From positions 1 to 34,108 of the forward strand of contig NZ_BIMH01000049.1 in assembly GCF_004000985.1 (NCBI RefSeq): a stretch of 34,108 nt of DNA, given 5' to 3'. Within the stretch, counting starts at the first letter, position 1; each line of letters starts with the position of its first letter. The notes beneath the pieces were generated by a model. The model saw only the letters and a program-made list of their open reading frames with translations. It made no database searches and was not told where the DNA came from. Source of the DNA: Paenibacillus validus NBRC 15382 (GTDB lineage: Bacteria > Bacillota > Bacilli > Paenibacillales > NBRC-103111). Below are positions 7,837 to 14,556 of the stretch, in pieces. Position numbers and translations under genes: made by a program.

Positions 7837-8936
7837 CCGGCGACTCCCCCAATGCCGGCACCTTCCACGACTTCCTTCAGACCGTACACATCCATTGCGG
7901 TTTTGGCGGCGATTTTTTCTCTTAACTCTCTTGGGAACGAGGCAAGTGCCATTTTCGGATTATCGAAATCCCAATGCGGATAGTCGGAAGAGAACATGAC
8001 CATGTCTTCAGCCCCGCACATGTTAATAATATCCACCAGATGCTGGGGTTGGGTCGGCTCCTCGATCGGCTGCGTCGTTAATAACACATGTTCTTTGATG
8101 TATTCGGACGGGAGCTTCTTCAACCAGGGCACCGTATCCCGCAGTGCTTTGTAGTTTTTATCCATCCGCCACATCAGATGCGGAAGCCAGGAAATGCCCC
8201 CTTCAATGGCGACGAATTTCAGCTTTGGAAACTTTTCGAATACGCCTTCGCAGACCAGGCTGTTCACTTGCGACATATAGTTGATCGGAATAATATTTTG
8301 CCATTCCATATAACGAGTCGGGTATCCGGAAGGCGTGGGAGGGTAGGTGGGGCCAAGTCCTTCATTCCCCGGATGAATGGCCACTGGCAGCCCGTGCCTT
8401 TCGGCGGCTTCATAAATCGGATGATAAAATCTTTGTCCGAACAAAGTCCGCGACGCGCTGCACATCATGACTTGTACGATATCCGGATGGCCGGCCAGCC
8501 GTTCAATTTCCCGGACTGCAGCGTCCGGATCGGCATGGTTGATCAGAATCGACCCTTTGTACCGGGGACTCGCTTTCAACCAGACTTCGTTCTGCCAATC
8601 GTTATGAGCAGACGCGACCGCATTGGCATAGTCCGGATCATAATTTAAGGAAATGCCGATCATGGAGGCGTTTCCGGTTAAGATCGCATAATCAAAGCCG
8701 TATCTGTCCATATGGTCCTTGAGAACAAACTCCGGGTCGCTTCCGGGGTAGCCGCCTTTTTCCGGCTTAACGTCTTTCCGTATATAGCCGACGGCACTCC
8801 AGGATTTTCCTCCGACGCCTATTCCTTGTTCCAGCCATTGCTGATGCCACTCTTTGGGTAAAAAAGGAAGAAGTTCTCGGGGACCGGCTAAATCATTGTG
8901 TAAATCGGTATCAATCAACCGCGGGGCTGCAGCCAT
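7833..8936 (-). CDS. amidohydrolase family 2 metalloenzyme (ACMSD/LigW-like hydrolase or decarboxylase)
   Basis: A 367-residue TIM-barrel metal enzyme of the amidohydrolase_2 group, which includes ACMSD, 5-carboxyvanillate and gamma-resorcylate decarboxylases and some lactone/ring hydrolases. Candidate metal ligands are seen in DTDLHND near the N-terminus (the first His of the usual HxH is replaced by Asp), AIHPGNEG in the middle, and FSSDYPHWD near residue 325. ATG 8936 was chosen because AAAGGAG sits 10 bases upstream; the earlier in-frame ATG at 8960 contains that ribosome site within its own codons. Its stop overlaps the Rieske ferredoxin start. A cre site lies about 90 bases upstream. 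The reaction, decarboxylation versus hydrolysis, cannot be decided from sequence. Confidence 0.85.
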   Translation of the reverse strand: MAAAPRLIDTDLHNDLAGPRELLPFLPKEWHQQWLEQGIGVGGKSWSAVGYIRKDVKPEKGGYPGSDPEFVLKDHMDRYGFDYAILTGNASMIGISLNYDPDYANAVASAHNDWQNEVWLKASPRYKGSILINHADPDAAVREIERLAGHPDIVQVMMCSASRTLFGQRFYHPIYEAAERHGLPVAIHPGNEGLGPTYPPTPSGYPTRYMEWQNIIPINYMSQVNSLVCEGVFEKFPKLKFVAIEGGISWLPHLMWRMDKNYKALRDTVPWLKKLPSEYIKEHVLLTTQPIEEPTQPQHLVDIINMCGAEDMVMFSSDYPHWDFDNPKMALASFPRELREKIAAKTAMDVYGLKEVVEGAGIGGVAG

Positions 8937-9023
8937 TATATTCAGGCTCCTTTCATTCATTCATATCGGTAAGTCAAGAACCGTGACCGACAGGCGCGTT
9001 GCTTGCGGGAATGCCGCGCTAGT

Positions 9024-9037
9024 TGGCAGCGCTTACA
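9024..9037. promoter_or_regulatory. cre site (CcpA catabolite-repression operator)
   Basis: On the minus strand the site reads TGTAAGCGCTGCCA, matching the Bacillota cre consensus TGNAANCGNWNNCA at every fixed position. It lies in the 268-base gap upstream of the amidohydrolase start (8936). No clear promoter was seen next to it, so it may act as a roadblock or on a promoter not recognised here. Confidence 0.6.
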
Positions 9038-9054
9038 TCAATGCCGTATAGGCA

Positions 9055-9112
9055 TCCGGCCACACGACCCATTCACATCTTTCCTCATGGCGAATGCTGG
9101 ACGGTGGCCGGA
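9055..9112. repeat. long-spacer inverted repeat with nested arm pair
   Basis: Perfect 9-bp arms TCCGGCCAC (9055-9063) and GTGGCCGGA (9104-9112) flank a second nested pair CATTC/GAATG (9070-9074 and 9092-9096). A small hairpin, ATGCC-GTATA-GGCAT, sits immediately left at 9041-9055. Together they could fold into a branched leader structure upstream of the amidohydrolase gene. No T-tract is present. Confidence 0.45.
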
Positions 9113-9204
9113 ATCATTCTGTTACAAGGACTTTAGGTCCGTATCCTTTATTCGCCGCTCTTGAATGGTGAACAAATGAATACGTACCCGCTGCAAGCTC
9201 CGGG

Positions 9205-10098
9205 TCATCCGGCGTCCTGACGTTGTGGGCTTCTGCTCTTTTGAATGGCCTCGACGCGCTTCATCATATCCGGGTCATCCTTCGGATCGGGCAGAACCGA
9301 AAGTACACGGTTATGCAGTTCAATCAACGGCTCTCTGAATTCCGCATAGGGAATAATATAAAGCTCATTGTTCCGGATTGCCTCCAGCACCTTCTCCGCC
9401 AGGATGACAGGGTCCAGACCGGGCTCGATGACCGCCTTCAGCCCCTTCATGATCTCTTCATCCTCATGGTAGTAGCCGGTATTGGCGAGATGCTGCGGAC
9501 GCGTGCGCACCGCCTCGTGAATATTCGAATTCACCGCCCCCGGGCACAGCACCGATACCCCGATATGATGCGGCTCAAGATCTATACGGAGAGACTCGGT
9601 CAATCCCCGCACGGCAAACTTTGACGTGCAATATACACCGGTACCGGTCATGGGGGTAAAGCCTGACATCGATGCCGTATTCACAATATGTCCGCCCTTG
9701 CCGTATTCGATCATTCTCGGGACGAAGGTCTGGATACCGTTGATGACGCCGCCGACATTGACATTCATAATCCAGTCCCAATCTTCGTAAGTCGCCTGCT
9801 GCATCGGACCGAAAATACTGACTCCTGCCGTATTGCACAACAGCTGCACCGGACCGAATACGCGTTCCGTCTCGTCGGCCGCCTCGGCCATCGCCTTACG
9901 GTCCGTAATATCCAATCGAATGGGATGCACCTGTGCATCCGTTTGTTCGAAATAGGCCATCGCCTGATCCAGATGATCCTGACGGATATCGGCGATGACC
10001 ACCTTCATACCGGCTTTGGCGAAGACTTTAGCTTGCCCTAAAGCGACTCCGCTGCCTCCTCCGGTAATGAATGCAACTTTTCCCTTGAAATCTTGCAT
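9205..10098 (-). CDS. SDR family NAD(P)-dependent oxidoreductase
   Basis: Short-chain dehydrogenase/reductase, 297 residues, about 45 longer than a minimal SDR because of a C-terminal extension. The cofactor loop is ITGGGSGVALGQA: the last glycine of the classical TGxxxGxG pattern is replaced by Ala18. The NAG-type motif appears as NTAG (residues 89-92). The catalytic set is Asn114, Ser143, Tyr156 and Lys160 (VYCTSK). The ATG at 10098 has GGGAGGG upstream. ADIRQ at the end of strand 2 suggests preference for NAD(H). Placed between the hydrolase and amidohydrolase genes in the same run, it probably oxidises an alcohol intermediate of the pathway. Substrate unknown. Confidence 0.9.
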   Translation of the reverse strand: MQDFKGKVAFITGGGSGVALGQAKVFAKAGMKVVIADIRQDHLDQAMAYFEQTDAQVHPIRLDITDRKAMAEAADETERVFGPVQLLCNTAGVSIFGPMQQATYEDWDWIMNVNVGGVINGIQTFVPRMIEYGKGGHIVNTASMSGFTPMTGTGVYCTSKFAVRGLTESLRIDLEPHHIGVSVLCPGAVNSNIHEAVRTRPQHLANTGYYHEDEEIMKGLKAVIEPGLDPVILAEKVLEAIRNNELYIIPYAEFREPLIELHNRVLSVLPDPKDDPDMMKRVEAIQKSRSPQRQDAG

Positions 10099-10147
10099 GA
10101 CTTCCCTCCCTCATCGGTTTACGGCGCGCACCAACCGCCCTGGCCGG

Positions 10148-10954
10148 CTATTGCTTCGCCACCGGATCCGGAGTGAGCAAGGAGAAGGTCGTTTCCAATA
10201 CATCGTCCAGTTGCTCTAATTGCGGAAAATGCGAGGTTTGATCTAAAACTTCAACGGTTGCGCCCAAAATTTCCTTCTGAAACACATACGCATAATCGAC
10301 TGGAAGAATGGCATCCTGCTTCCCCCAAACAATACAAGTCTGGGCTCGTATCCGATGCAGACGACGGCGAAGACCTTTGTCCGGCAGCGGCCACAGGAAC
10401 CGGGAAGCTTCCGCCATAACGACTTGCTGATCAATCAGTACCTCCAAACGTTTATCCGCATCCTCCGGTAAAGCAAAATGGGCTTGGGCGAGCGGAGATT
10501 CATTATCGTAAAATAATTTGGAATTTAAATCGCCTTCCATGGAGGCAGATCTCTTCTCAATCTCTTCGTCCCACAATCCCGCTGCGCAAAGCAGCAGCAG
10601 ATTCTGGACTCGTCTCGAGTCGGTTGCCGCCAATTCTGCAGCCAGCATGCCCCCGAAGGAATGACCGATGATATCCACATTCTCGATCCCTAACAAATCA
10701 ATCAAATCAAAGTAATAAAGCACGACATCCCACAAATTCCGAAGATCAAGTTCATTACAGCTTGTAGCCCCCCCTGTTCCCGGGAAGTAAGGAGCGTAAA
10801 CTTTATATTCTTTCGCTAATTCCTCTAAATAAACATCCCATTTCAACCCCCCCGCTCCATGCAGGAAGATGACGGGCTTGCCTTCCCCGGCAACGAGAAC
10901 TTTCGCTTGCGCGCCTTTGCGCAGCTGGATGGTCAGCAGTTCAGGTGACGACAT
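10148..10954 (-). CDS. alpha/beta hydrolase (meta-cleavage-product hydrolase-like fold)
   Basis: A 268-residue serine hydrolase. Motifs in order: oxyanion loop FLHGAGG (residues 30-36), nucleophile elbow GHSFGG with Ser99, the acid in WGKQDAILP (Asp214), and the His in SHFPQLEQ (His242). The ATG at 10954 is supported by AAGGGGGAG nearby; a longer ORF start 30 codons upstream overlaps the monooxygenase gene and lacks homology-like sequence. The gene lies 14 bases after the LLM monooxygenase stop, so the two are surely co-transcribed. The family includes C-C hydrolases, esterases and enol-lactonases; cleavage of a ring-opened or ester product of the monooxygenase is a reasonable guess. Confidence 0.88.
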   Translation of the reverse strand: MSSPELLTIQLRKGAQAKVLVAGEGKPVIFLHGAGGLKWDVYLEELAKEYKVYAPYFPGTGGATSCNELDLRNLWDVVLYYFDLIDLLGIENVDIIGHSFGGMLAAELAATDSRRVQNLLLLCAAGLWDEEIEKRSASMEGDLNSKLFYDNESPLAQAHFALPEDADKRLEVLIDQQVVMAEASRFLWPLPDKGLRRRLHRIRAQTCIVWGKQDAILPVDYAYVFQKEILGATVEVLDQTSHFPQLEQLDDVLETTFSLLTPDPVAKQ

Positions 10955-10968
10955 GATATGACTCCCCC

Positions 10969-12225
10969 TTAAACGGAATTTTGGGCCAGGCCCGCATGAT
11001 TTAAACGGTTGTTCGCAACTTCCGGCCATCCGACAACAGGCCATTGATCATCCCAAATATCATGCAAATACGGCATGACTTCTTTCGAAAACAGCTCAAT
11101 ATTTTTAACGGCTAAATGATGCGGCATGGAGCCGATATTCAGATGCGCCGTAATATTACCCACGCGAAGCGATTTAATCATTTCTCTAAGCCTGTCGCGA
11201 ACGGTCGCAGGGGAACCGGCTATGACGTTGCCCGCTTCAACAATCTGCTTCCAGTCAAAATCAGTTTTTGTCGAGTATCTGCTCTTACCATGTAAAGCGA
11301 ACTGACTCACCAAGCTTTCGGCTACACTTCTAGCGGTACGGTATCCTGGAGCTTCCGCATATTTAGCCGGAATGTGCATGAGTGTTCTCAGCATGTAGCG
11401 AAGATGCTCTTCATAGTCCTGCTGAGCCCGTTCATCGGTTTCGGAAACTAGAATCACCTGATTAAATCCGGCCCAATAAGGATTCAAATCTTTCCCAAGC
11501 TTCTGACGATGCTCCCAGAAACCATCCATAAATTTCTTCGCCGTCGCATATCCGCTATAACTGAGATAATAGTAAGGAAGATCGTTCTTGGCACAGTAAT
11601 CCCATGTTTCTACACTCCCGCTCCCGGGAAGCCAGATCGGCGGATGCGGCTTTTGATAAGGGCGAGGCCACAGGTTGACGTGCTTGAGCTGCGTATATTT
11701 GCCGTTGAAAGGGAAAACTTCACTTCGCGTCCACGCCTGTTTAATGAGGTCGAGCGCTTCATAGAACCGGGGTCTTAATTCAGCAGGGGGAATGCCGTAT
11801 ACGTAGTTGGTGTCCATGGAGGTTCCGGCCGGAAAACCTGCCACGACACGCCCTCCCGTAATGTTATCCAGCATAGCCAGTTCTTCAGCCACGCGGATGG
11901 GGGGATTGTACAGAGCAATACTATCGCCAATGAGCACAATACATGTTTTTTCCGTTTGGCGAACTTTTCTCGCCAGCATAGCCGCCATAATGTTCGGAGA
12001 GTTATCCAGTCCGTAGGCATTGCCGTGGTGTTCATTGAAACCAACCGCATCAAAGCCTGCGTCGACAGCAATCTCATATTGGTCCACATATTCGTTAAAC
12101 ATCAAATGACCTTTTTCGGCGTCATACAATTCGCTCGGTATGGTCACCCAAACACTTTCATGATTTTGCACAAAGTCCTCGGGTAAATCCCGGTAAGGCA
12201 TGATATTCACATAAATAAACTTCAC
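10969..12225 (-). CDS. LLM class flavin-dependent monooxygenase
   Basis: A 418-residue luciferase-like (bacterial luciferase/F420 fold) oxygenase. Supporting blocks: FDAVGFNEHHGNAYGLDNSP near residues 58-77, the NEHH context that is typical of LLM monooxygenases; IRVAEELAMLDNITGGRVVAGFPAG near residues 113-137; and RPYQKPHPPIWLPGSGS near residue 195. The start is GTG 12225 with GGGAGGG upstream. Such enzymes use reduced FMN supplied by a separate reductase, which is encoded just upstream (12488-13033). It heads the long run that includes hydrolase, SDR, amidohydrolase, ferredoxin, FAD enzyme, AcnX and transporter genes, so it probably does the first oxidative attack. Substrate unknown. Confidence 0.9.
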   Translation of the reverse strand: MKFIYVNIMPYRDLPEDFVQNHESVWVTIPSELYDAEKGHLMFNEYVDQYEIAVDAGFDAVGFNEHHGNAYGLDNSPNIMAAMLARKVRQTEKTCIVLIGDSIALYNPPIRVAEELAMLDNITGGRVVAGFPAGTSMDTNYVYGIPPAELRPRFYEALDLIKQAWTRSEVFPFNGKYTQLKHVNLWPRPYQKPHPPIWLPGSGSVETWDYCAKNDLPYYYLSYSGYATAKKFMDGFWEHRQKLGKDLNPYWAGFNQVILVSETDERAQQDYEEHLRYMLRTLMHIPAKYAEAPGYRTARSVAESLVSQFALHGKSRYSTKTDFDWKQIVEAGNVIAGSPATVRDRLREMIKSLRVGNITAHLNIGSMPHHLAVKNIELFSKEVMPYLHDIWDDQWPVVGWPEVANNRLNHAGLAQNSV

Positions 12226-12277
12226 TGGTTTTCCCTCCCAAGTCTGAATTTACAAACTGCGCTTCCAGGCCTCAAGA

Positions 12278-12291
12278 TGATACCGCTTACA
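12278..12291. promoter_or_regulatory. cre site (CcpA operator) upstream of LLM operon
   Basis: On the minus strand the site reads TGTAAGCGGTATCA, a full match to TGNAANCGNWNNCA. It lies about 53 bases upstream of the GTG start of the LLM monooxygenase, a typical place for CcpA repression of a catabolic operon. Confidence 0.65.
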
Positions 12292-12333
12292 TTTAATTTT
12301 TATGTGTGACCTTTTATTAAAATAAAACATCTA

Positions 12334-12410
12334 TCTAACTGGTTTCTTACAGGATCTTCGTATTTTCTTACAGCTTAGCCTAAACCGTTAGAAAATATTG
12401 AAAATCTAAC
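12334..12410. promoter_or_regulatory. repeat-rich regulatory region upstream of LLM operon
   Basis: Contains a 10-base direct repeat TTTCTTACAG at 12343-12352 and 12364-12373 (21-bp period, two helical turns) and the hexamer TCTAAC at 12334-12339 and 12405-12410 with its inverse GTTAGA at 12387-12392. The last two form a dyad with 12-base spacer. These look like operator sites for an unknown regulator; no clean promoter hexamers were recognised. Confidence 0.4.
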
Positions 12411-12422
12411 AGGTCGATAACC

Positions 12423-12459
12423 AAACAAAAGCGCGCAACCACATCTGTGGATTGCACGC
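12423..12459 (-). terminator. intrinsic terminator of FMN reductase gene
   Basis: On the minus strand a GC-rich stem GCGTGCAA(T)CCAC / GTGGTTGCGCGC with a 4-base loop is followed by TTTTGTTT. It starts 28 bases after the reductase stop codon and separates that gene from the LLM operon. Confidence 0.75.
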
Positions 12460-12487
12460 TTATCGTTGTGGCACGCACTGTCGGCAT

Positions 12488-13033
12488 TCAAACCGGGGAT
12501 TTCTGCAGGAGCGCCTGTATTTCCTTTTCGAATTGTTGAACGGATTCCTGAAGCCGTTGATGCAATTCTTCCGTCAGTTCAAAGCTTCCATCCTCAGCCC
12601 GATTCACCTGCACGTCCTGGGCATAAACGCCTTGAAGCTGATTGTTAGCGCCCAATGAGGAAAGCACCGGCTTTAAAGCATAATCAATAGCCAATAAATG
12701 AGCAATTGTTCCTCCTATCGCAATAGGCAAAATCACCTTTCCCTGAAGCCCCTTTTGCGGAATCAGGTCAAGGAACGTTTTTAGCACGCCGGTATAAGAC
12801 GCCTTATAGATGGGAGTCGCTACCACAACCGCATCCGCCTGCTCGATGAGTCTATTGGCTTCAATAATAGCCGGACTGTCGAATTTGGTGTAGATCAAAT
12901 CCTCGGGCGGCAGGCTTCTTACATCAATTCGTTCAACCTTGTGATCGTGCAGCAATGCTTCAACTTGCTGCAAAACTCCATTCAAGCGGGATGTGCTTGA
13001 AGTACTTCCAGAAATAATAACGACATTGGACAC
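12488..13033 (-). CDS. NAD(P)H-dependent FMN reductase (SsuE-like)
   Basis: Flavodoxin-fold FMN reductase of 181 residues, about the length of SsuE. The N-terminal VVIISGSTSSTSRLNGVL gives the FMN-phosphate loop (GSxSxxSR), and VVVATPIYKASYTGVLKTFLD is the family signature of the second flavin contact. GTG 13033 was chosen because TAGGAG is 10 bases upstream; a GTG three codons earlier sits only one base from it. The protein would supply FMNH2 to the two LLM monooxygenases encoded on either side, making two-component oxygenase systems like SsuD/SsuE. It has its own terminator and a possible promoter. Confidence 0.9.
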   Translation of the reverse strand: MSNVVIISGSTSSTSRLNGVLQQVEALLHDHKVERIDVRSLPPEDLIYTKFDSPAIIEANRLIEQADAVVVATPIYKASYTGVLKTFLDLIPQKGLQGKVILPIAIGGTIAHLLAIDYALKPVLSSLGANNQLQGVYAQDVQVNRAEDGSFELTEELHQRLQESVQQFEKEIQALLQKSPV

Positions 13034-13121
13034 GAATCCCACACTCCTACTATGATGTCATTTTGTATCGACAAGCAAGCTTATCAGAACGAATTAAAAT
13101 AATTCCGATAAACTAACTGCG

Positions 13122-13151
13122 TTATAATGATGCTAACACCGTCTCCGTCAA
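13122..13151 (-). promoter_or_regulatory. candidate sigma-A promoter for FMN reductase
   Basis: On the minus strand, TTGACG (13146-13151) and TTATAA (13122-13127) are 18 bases apart, within the gap after the SfnG-like gene. A hairpin GAATTA-TTT-TAATTC (13091-13105) lies between this promoter and the reductase start. Confidence 0.4.
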
Positions 13152-13230
13152 CCTGTCAATTCTTCGAGCTCATATTTTCTAATTGAAATTAAGTGCCGTA
13201 GGTTACAAAAAATCGTTTTTCCAGTCCCCG

Positions 13231-14295
13231 TTAAAGTGCGACCGGGTTCAAGCTGCGAACACGCGGGAAAATCTCCCTTGCAAAGCGCTCCATCTCGGCT
13301 TCAAACGGTTGGAACTGCAGCATAAACAGTTCGATGCCAATCTCATGAAACGCTGCGATCCGCTCGGCTACCTGGTCATAAGAACCGACTAGCCCCGCTG
13401 CCGTGCCCCCGTTCGTACCTATAGCCGGATACTTGGCAATCGTTTGAAACATAACTGCTTTCTGGTCCGCATGTCCGAAGAGCTGTTCATTCAGATGCTC
13501 GTCGGCCTTTGCATATTCCCAAGCTTTAGCCAGCTCGGCCTGTGCTTCCTCCTCCGTCTCACGCGCAATGACAAAAGCGGACAGCCCAAAGCGGACGGGG
13601 ACGCCTTCCCGTTTCCGCCTGGCAACGGAACGGATGAGCCCCTCGACATTCTCAAGCGGCTGCCCATTAATAAACCAGACGTCTCCCAGTCCCGCAGCCA
13701 AATCTCTCGCCGGCTCCGACTCTCCTCCCACATAGATGGTAGGACGATGCCTTGTTTTCGGTCCCGGGTTCAATTCAATTCCATCAACGTGGAAGTACTT
13801 GCCTTCAAAGCTGGTTTTCTCCCCGGTCAGCAGCGAACGGACGATCGTGAGCCATTCGGTTCCGTAAATATAACGCTCGTCATGTTCGGCAAATGGAATG
13901 CCCGATTGGAGCAGCTCCGGTTTATACCAAGCATTGACCACATTGATCGAGAACCGGCCGCTGCTGATCTCTTCGATGCCGAGAGCTTGCTTGGCGAGCA
14001 CCACCGGGTGGAAGAGCGTTGGCTTTATCGCGGCGATAATTTCAATGTTTGAGGTTAATGAGGCAAGACCAGCGGCTGCGGTCCAGGTCTCCAAAATATC
14101 AATTTCATGTCCGTACGGATTGACGATATGCTGGGCTATAAGAGTTGAATCGTAGCCGAGCTTTTCGGCGGACAGCACCAGCTGCTTAGCTCTTTCCCAA
14201 GAAGCGTCAAAGGGGTCCTCCGGATGTGTCGTAGCCCCCCATGTTCCATAAACCGGTGTCCAAATTCCAAACCTAGGACCTGCAATTCGACTCAT
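13231..14295 (-). CDS. LLM flavin-dependent monooxygenase, SfnG/SsuD-like
   Basis: A 354-residue flavin-dependent monooxygenase. The block GRFSINVVNAWYKPELLQ followed by FAEHDERYIYGTEWL matches the SsuD/SfnG branch, where the equivalent reads VNVVSGWFK and LEHDERYRR. GPKTRHRPTIYVGGES near residue 195 is the usual phosphate/FMN-binding strand. SsuD releases sulfite from alkanesulfonates and SfnG oxidises dimethyl sulfone; pyrimidine- and other N-ring-cleaving members also exist. The ATG at 14295 has AAGGAGG ten bases upstream. It is transcribed from a near-perfect promoter through a leader with an early terminator, and is followed by the FMN reductase. Sulfone/sulfonate use is the leading idea; ring attack is the alternative. 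Confidence 0.88.
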   Translation of the reverse strand: MSRIAGPRFGIWTPVYGTWGATTHPEDPFDASWERAKQLVLSAEKLGYDSTLIAQHIVNPYGHEIDILETWTAAAGLASLTSNIEIIAAIKPTLFHPVVLAKQALGIEEISSGRFSINVVNAWYKPELLQSGIPFAEHDERYIYGTEWLTIVRSLLTGEKTSFEGKYFHVDGIELNPGPKTRHRPTIYVGGESEPARDLAAGLGDVWFINGQPLENVEGLIRSVARRKREGVPVRFGLSAFVIARETEEEAQAELAKAWEYAKADEHLNEQLFGHADQKAVMFQTIAKYPAIGTNGGTAAGLVGSYDQVAERIAAFHEIGIELFMLQFQPFEAEMERFAREIFPRVRSLNPVAL

Positions 14296-14364
14296 GTTTA
14301 CATCCTCCTTGATTTAAAATGTTAAATGATAGTTGATAAATTTAATCCTTTATTATTTAGAAAT

Positions 14365-14395
14365 AAAAAAATCCATTCTCTCTGAGAGAATGGAT
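14365..14395 (-). terminator. leader terminator (attenuator candidate) before SfnG-like gene
   Basis: Perfect 12+1+12 inverted repeat at 14371-14395 (arm ATCCATTCTCTC) followed on the minus strand by seven Ts. It begins about 40 bases after the expected transcription start and ends about 70 bases before the start codon. The upstream hydrolase gene has its own terminator, so this one acts on the leader of the SfnG-like gene. The preceding bases CCGGGACACCGG could take part in an alternative fold. Confidence 0.7.
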
Positions 14396-14442
14396 AATCC
14401 GGTGTCCCGGTCAAATCCTATTAATTCAATTGGATTAATTAA

Positions 14443-14471
14443 ATTATAGAATTTATCCGTTTTTTTGTCAA
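14443..14471 (-). promoter_or_regulatory. consensus sigma-A promoter of SfnG-like gene
   Basis: TTGACA (14466-14471) and TATAAT (14443-14448) on the minus strand, separated by exactly 17 bases: a perfect consensus promoter, and the strongest in the window. Control must therefore be mostly downstream (leader terminator) or by a repressor. Confidence 0.85.
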
Positions 14472-14502
14472 TTCAAATTTTTCAAACTATAGCGATTACA
14501 GG

Positions 14503-14547
14503 CAAAACTAAACGGCCTCAGTCCAATGGAATTTAGGACCAAGGCCG
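14503..14547 (-). terminator. terminator of the stand-alone alpha/beta hydrolase gene
   Basis: On the minus strand, CGGCCTTGGTCC pairs with GGACTGAGGCCG through 12 base pairs including two G-T wobbles, with an 11-base loop, followed by TTTAGTTTTG. It starts 9 bases after the hydrolase stop codon. Confidence 0.75.
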
Positions 14548-14556
14548 CTTCGGTAT

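Noticed and set aside
14365..14471. S-box (SAM) or T-box riboswitch upstream of the sulfur-type monooxygenase
   Set aside because: The leader before the terminator is only about 70 bases and lacks the conserved S-box core and the T-box sequence, so only a generic attenuator is claimed.
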